DNA of 5,944 bases, taken from contig JASHTO010000286.1 in the NCBI GenBank assembly GCA_030040515.1, forward strand, positions 1-5,944, read 5' to 3'. Both the position numbers and the translations under genes were made by a program. The notes beneath the pieces are model-generated. The model was not told the DNA's origin, did not search any database, and saw nothing but the letters and a program-made list of their open reading frames with translations. Source of the stretch: Terriglobia bacterium (GTDB lineage: Bacteria; Acidobacteriota; Terriglobia; UBA7540). Positions 4,116 through 5,944 of the stretch are shown here, piece after piece. Each line of letters opens with the position of its first letter. The stretch's first letter is position 1.

Positions 4116-5186
4116 ATGTCGTTAGTCAAGAAACCACGTTTGACGGAAAAAAGCCTGGCGGCCCGCCGGCGGAACGGAGCAACTTCGCGCGGGCCGGTGA
4201 CCGAAGCCGGAATGGAGCGATGCGCCGCTGGCAACCTGCGTCACGGTTGTTATTCGAAGAATGAGGAAGCAGCCCTGCGTGCTCTGGGCGAGGATCCTGA
4301 CGATTTCCTTAAAGTTCTCGAAGGGCTGCGCGATGCCGGGGAAGACGGCAATCCCGCCCGGGAAAAATTGCTGCGAAGTCTGGCTCGGGTGTTGGTGCGA
4401 ATTGAGCGAGCCACCCGCCAGCGCGAGGGCCAGGACCTGAAGATGGCCCGCGAAGCTGAGGAAGGCCGTGAAACCCGCCTTCACGCCCAGGTGATGCGCC
4501 TGAAAATGACCGCGGAGAGGTTGCGCCTGCTCGCGCAATCCGTCGCGCAGGAGCATTACGTGGCACCGCCCGCCGACCTGCAGCAGATGGTGAGCCTCCA
4601 TAACGAAGACGTCATGAGCGAAATGGGTGAAATTGCCCTCACCCTCATCTTCCAGCTTCGCGAGCCGGGCACGCCAGGCTTGGATGAACCCGGGGCAGGT
4701 GAAGATCGGGAGGCCAAAAGAGCGGAGGTCATGAACAACATCCGTGCCATCTTCGCCCTGCCGTTGTCAACTGACGAGGAGAAAGCGCGCAACACGAGGC
4801 TAACCGTCGGCGGGGAAGAGTCGAACCCGGCTGAGGCGACCACCGAAGCGGCCGATAGCTCATCGCCCATCGAAGACGCCGTGGTGGATGATCGCTATCC
4901 CAAAATAACCGCCGAAATGTGGGAGGCGCGCGAACCGGTGCGCCAGCTTCTGGAAAATATTTTGACTCATCAGATGGAAATCTACGAAGCCCGGCGCAAG
5001 GCCCTGCTGAGTGAATTGGCGGCCCCGCCTTCGCTTTACGAGCGCGCCGCCGGAATTACGCCATCCGATTGCGACGTGAAACTGATGCAGCGAGTGGAGG
5101 ATTCCAATCTGCGCCTCGCGTCGCGCCTCGTGGATCTTCTGGCAAAACTCCGGCGGCTGGGAGCCAAAACCGGCAAGGCAGGCTAA
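4116..5186 (+). CDS. Uncharacterised protein with N-terminal R-N-x3-S-x-G-P-x-T motif
   Basis: Function unknown; 356 residues, soluble, with no signal peptide or membrane segment. The start is firm: GGAGG (4106-4110) lies 5 bases before the ATG. Residues 15-44 carry a pattern found at the N-terminus of many unnamed proteins of soil bacteria: A-x-R-R-N-G-A-T-S-R-G-P-x-T-x-x-G, then N40 and H43-G44. It is basic and may bind nucleic acid (inference). Residues about 80-146 are rich in Arg, Glu and Leu and should form a long helix or coiled coil. Residues 184-262 are acidic and low in complexity (EPGAGEDREAKRAE, TTEAADSSSPIEDAVVDD), a probable flexible linker. Residues 264-302 and 320-348 are again charged helices. 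Codon use is GC-rich like its neighbours. A promoter with a long leader precedes it, and a 15-base inverted repeat lies on both sides. Such genes often occur in several copies near mobile elements, which fits the repeat-rich setting, but no transposase motif is present. Confidence 0.88.
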   Translation: MSLVKKPRLTEKSLAARRRNGATSRGPVTEAGMERCAAGNLRHGCYSKNEEAALRALGEDPDDFLKVLEGLRDAGEDGNPAREKLLRSLARVLVRIERATRQREGQDLKMAREAEEGRETRLHAQVMRLKMTAERLRLLAQSVAQEHYVAPPADLQQMVSLHNEDVMSEMGEIALTLIFQLREPGTPGLDEPGAGEDREAKRAEVMNNIRAIFALPLSTDEEKARNTRLTVGGEESNPAEATTEAADSSSPIEDAVVDDRYPKITAEMWEAREPVRQLLENILTHQMEIYEARRKALLSELAAPPSLYERAAGITPSDCDVKLMQRVEDSNLRLASRLVDLLAKLRRLGAKTGKAG

Positions 5187-5196
5187 ACGCGTGCTT

Positions 5197-5414
5197 TCCG
5201 GCGATGTCACACATAACAAAAAGGGTTAGCCGAGTATCGGGCAATTTGTCGATTTTGCAGGTTGTTGAAAATAGACACGTTATTTGACGGAAGAGGGTCT
5301 AGAAACAAAAATGCGTGCAAAAATGCAGGAAGGTCCGGCGATGTCATTGAAAACAAGGTTGGATGTAGGCTAGTTTTTGGAGGGTCCGGCGATGTCGATG
5401 AAAACACGCACGAT
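5197..5414. repeat. Degenerate tandem repeat array (GDV-x-EN type)
   Basis: The core TCCGGCGATGTC recurs at 5197-5208, 5334-5345 and 5385-5396. The last two copies form 24-base repeats (5332-5355 and 5383-5406) differing at one base and spaced 51 bases apart. Read in the matching frame, each copy encodes S-G-D-V-x-x-N: SGDVTHNKKG, SGDVIENKVG and SGDVDENTHD. A weaker copy near 5257-5275 gives QVVENR. The frames are not joined into one believable gene: the first copy hits a stop at once, and there is no start with a ribosome-binding site. It is best described as a non-coding repeat array or a decayed coding repeat. It starts 11 bases after the stop of the 356-residue gene. Nothing else is recognised up to 5609. 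Confidence 0.6.
5236..5250. repeat. 15-bp inverted repeat, right copy, downstream of the 356-residue gene
   Basis: ATCGGGCAATTTGTC is the exact reverse complement of 3818-3832. It lies 50 bases after the stop of the 356-residue gene, inside the degenerate repeat array. Together the copies bound a segment of about 1.43 kb. Confidence 0.5.
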
Positions 5415-5609
5415 AGGAGATGGCCTGGCTTAAGTGTTTTGGAATGAGTGGCTTGGAGTAAAATGTAGCCTCGAAAGCCCATGCCGGAACATCCGGACCC
5501 TGGTGACCGGCTGAGCTTTGTGCCTATTGCTGGTTTATCCAGGTTGAAATCTTCGCGAGCACTACGGGTGAGATCGTTGCCGCAATTTCCGCGTATTCTG
5601 AGGGGCCGA

Positions 5610-5819
5610 CGGTGTGCGGATTCCGATGTAAAAGTTGCGCTGGACTTTTCCGAGCACGTTTCCCAGCAGCGCAAAAAGCCGGCAGAGAATTGCCTTGGGC
5701 ATTTCCAGCCGGCCCTCGATCGCGCCCCACAGCATTATGCCGTGAACGTACGCGAGAGAGGCCATCAACGCCACCATCATGTAGAGATACGTGGAGCGGG
5801 AAGCATCCACTTCAAACCG
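5610..5819 (-). pseudogene. SdpI-family membrane protein fragment, truncated at both ends
   Basis: Read on the minus strand, 5819 to 5610 encodes RRFEVDASRSTYLYMMVALM, then ASLAYVHGIMLWGAIEGRLE, then MPKAILCRLFALLGNVLGKV and QRNFYIGIRTP. The two hydrophobic segments and the GNVLGKVxxNFxIGIRTP signature are characteristic of the SdpI family, multi-pass membrane proteins named after an immunity protein against a secreted killing factor. Intact members continue after IGIRTP with a W-T-L-x-x-x-x-x-W motif; here the sequence leaves the family at once (SAPQNTRKLRQRSHP, then stop). Upstream, the family sequence stops exactly where the two-hairpin repeat at 5822-5893 begins, and the first transmembrane helices are missing. 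No start codon with a ribosome-binding site serves this piece. Ile-Leu-Cys-Arg-Leu also seems a few residues shorter than usual. A broken gene is much more likely than a working small protein. Confidence 0.75.
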
Positions 5820-5821
5820 CC

Positions 5822-5893
5822 GTAGGGGCAGGGCTTGGCCCTGCCCTTCAGTCCAGCAACATCGCGCAGGGCACCCGCAAGGGGTGCCCCTAC
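5822..5893. repeat. Two-hairpin GTAGGGGC...GCCCCTAC repeat element
   Basis: The ends GTAGGGGCA (5822-5830) and TGCCCCTAC (5885-5893) are perfect inverted copies. Inside are two hairpins: GGGCAGGGC (5826-5834) with GCCCTGCCC (5838-5846), and GGGCACCC (5869-5876) with GGGTGCCC (5882-5889). This is a known style of dispersed intergenic element. It abuts the truncated SdpI-like fragment and may have inserted into that gene or marked its deletion end. Positions 5894-5944 show nothing recognisable. Confidence 0.75.
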
Positions 5894-5944
5894 ACCGGAA
5901 TTTCAAACTGAGACACTACCCTCCCTTCCGCACTCCCGAAACCG

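Noticed and set aside
5197..5414. CRISPR array
   Set aside because: Copies are few, unevenly spaced and divergent, with no constant repeat of 24-37 bases alternating with unique spacers of fixed length, and no cas gene is present.
5207..5674. Minus-strand frame of 155 codons over the repeat array and into the SdpI-like fragment
   Set aside because: It crosses the repeats and part of the broken gene in the wrong frame, with no family pattern; it looks like chance.

Overview
The window reads as chromosomal DNA from a GC-rich, free-living (probably soil) bacterium. The best guess is Acidobacteriota, with Verrucomicrobiota as the main alternative. This rests on an ISNCY-type transposase start, a protein of the R-N-x3-S-x-G-P-x-T family, an SdpI-like fragment, and several 'GCAAAGGCGC' and 'GTAGGGGC...GCCCCTAC' intergenic repeats. 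I recognise these as typical of such genomes but could not search for them, so the assignment is tentative.

Layout. Positions 1-183 hold the end of an insertion sequence whose transposase starts at 104 on the minus strand and runs off the left edge. Positions 184-640 hold no gene but three successive inverted or palindromic repeats, then a strong hairpin just before the first gene. Positions 650-2552 hold the core of the window: a B-type dye-decolorizing peroxidase (DyP) whose C-terminal tail carries an encapsulin cargo-loading peptide, overlapped by the gene for a family 1 encapsulin shell protein. Positions 2553-2766 are repeats and a leader. A dihydrofolate-reductase-like (RibD C-terminal domain) protein lies at 2767-3414, bracketed by near-identical 28-bp inverted repeats. 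Positions 3415-4115 are non-coding: a nested hairpin, a 143-bp MITE-like element and a good sigma70-type promoter with a long leader. An uncharacterised 356-residue protein lies at 4116-5186. Positions 5187-5430 contain a degenerate repeat array. Positions 5610-5819 (minus strand) are a fragment of an SdpI-family membrane protein gene, cut on its upstream side by a two-hairpin repeat at 5822-5893.

How the genes work together. The peroxidase and the shell protein form one translationally coupled unit. The shell should self-assemble and package the peroxidase through the tail motif GSLRIGSLKG. The ribosome-binding site of the shell gene lies inside the codons of that motif, so one short stretch serves both cargo targeting and shell translation. 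The other genes have no evident link to this compartment. The DHFR-like gene is separated from it by repeats, and the 356-residue protein has its own promoter region.

The DyP-encapsulin pair is a known type of system. The least explained parts are the 356-residue protein with its inverted flanking repeat, the GDV-x-EN repeat array after it, and the inverted repeats around the DHFR-like gene.
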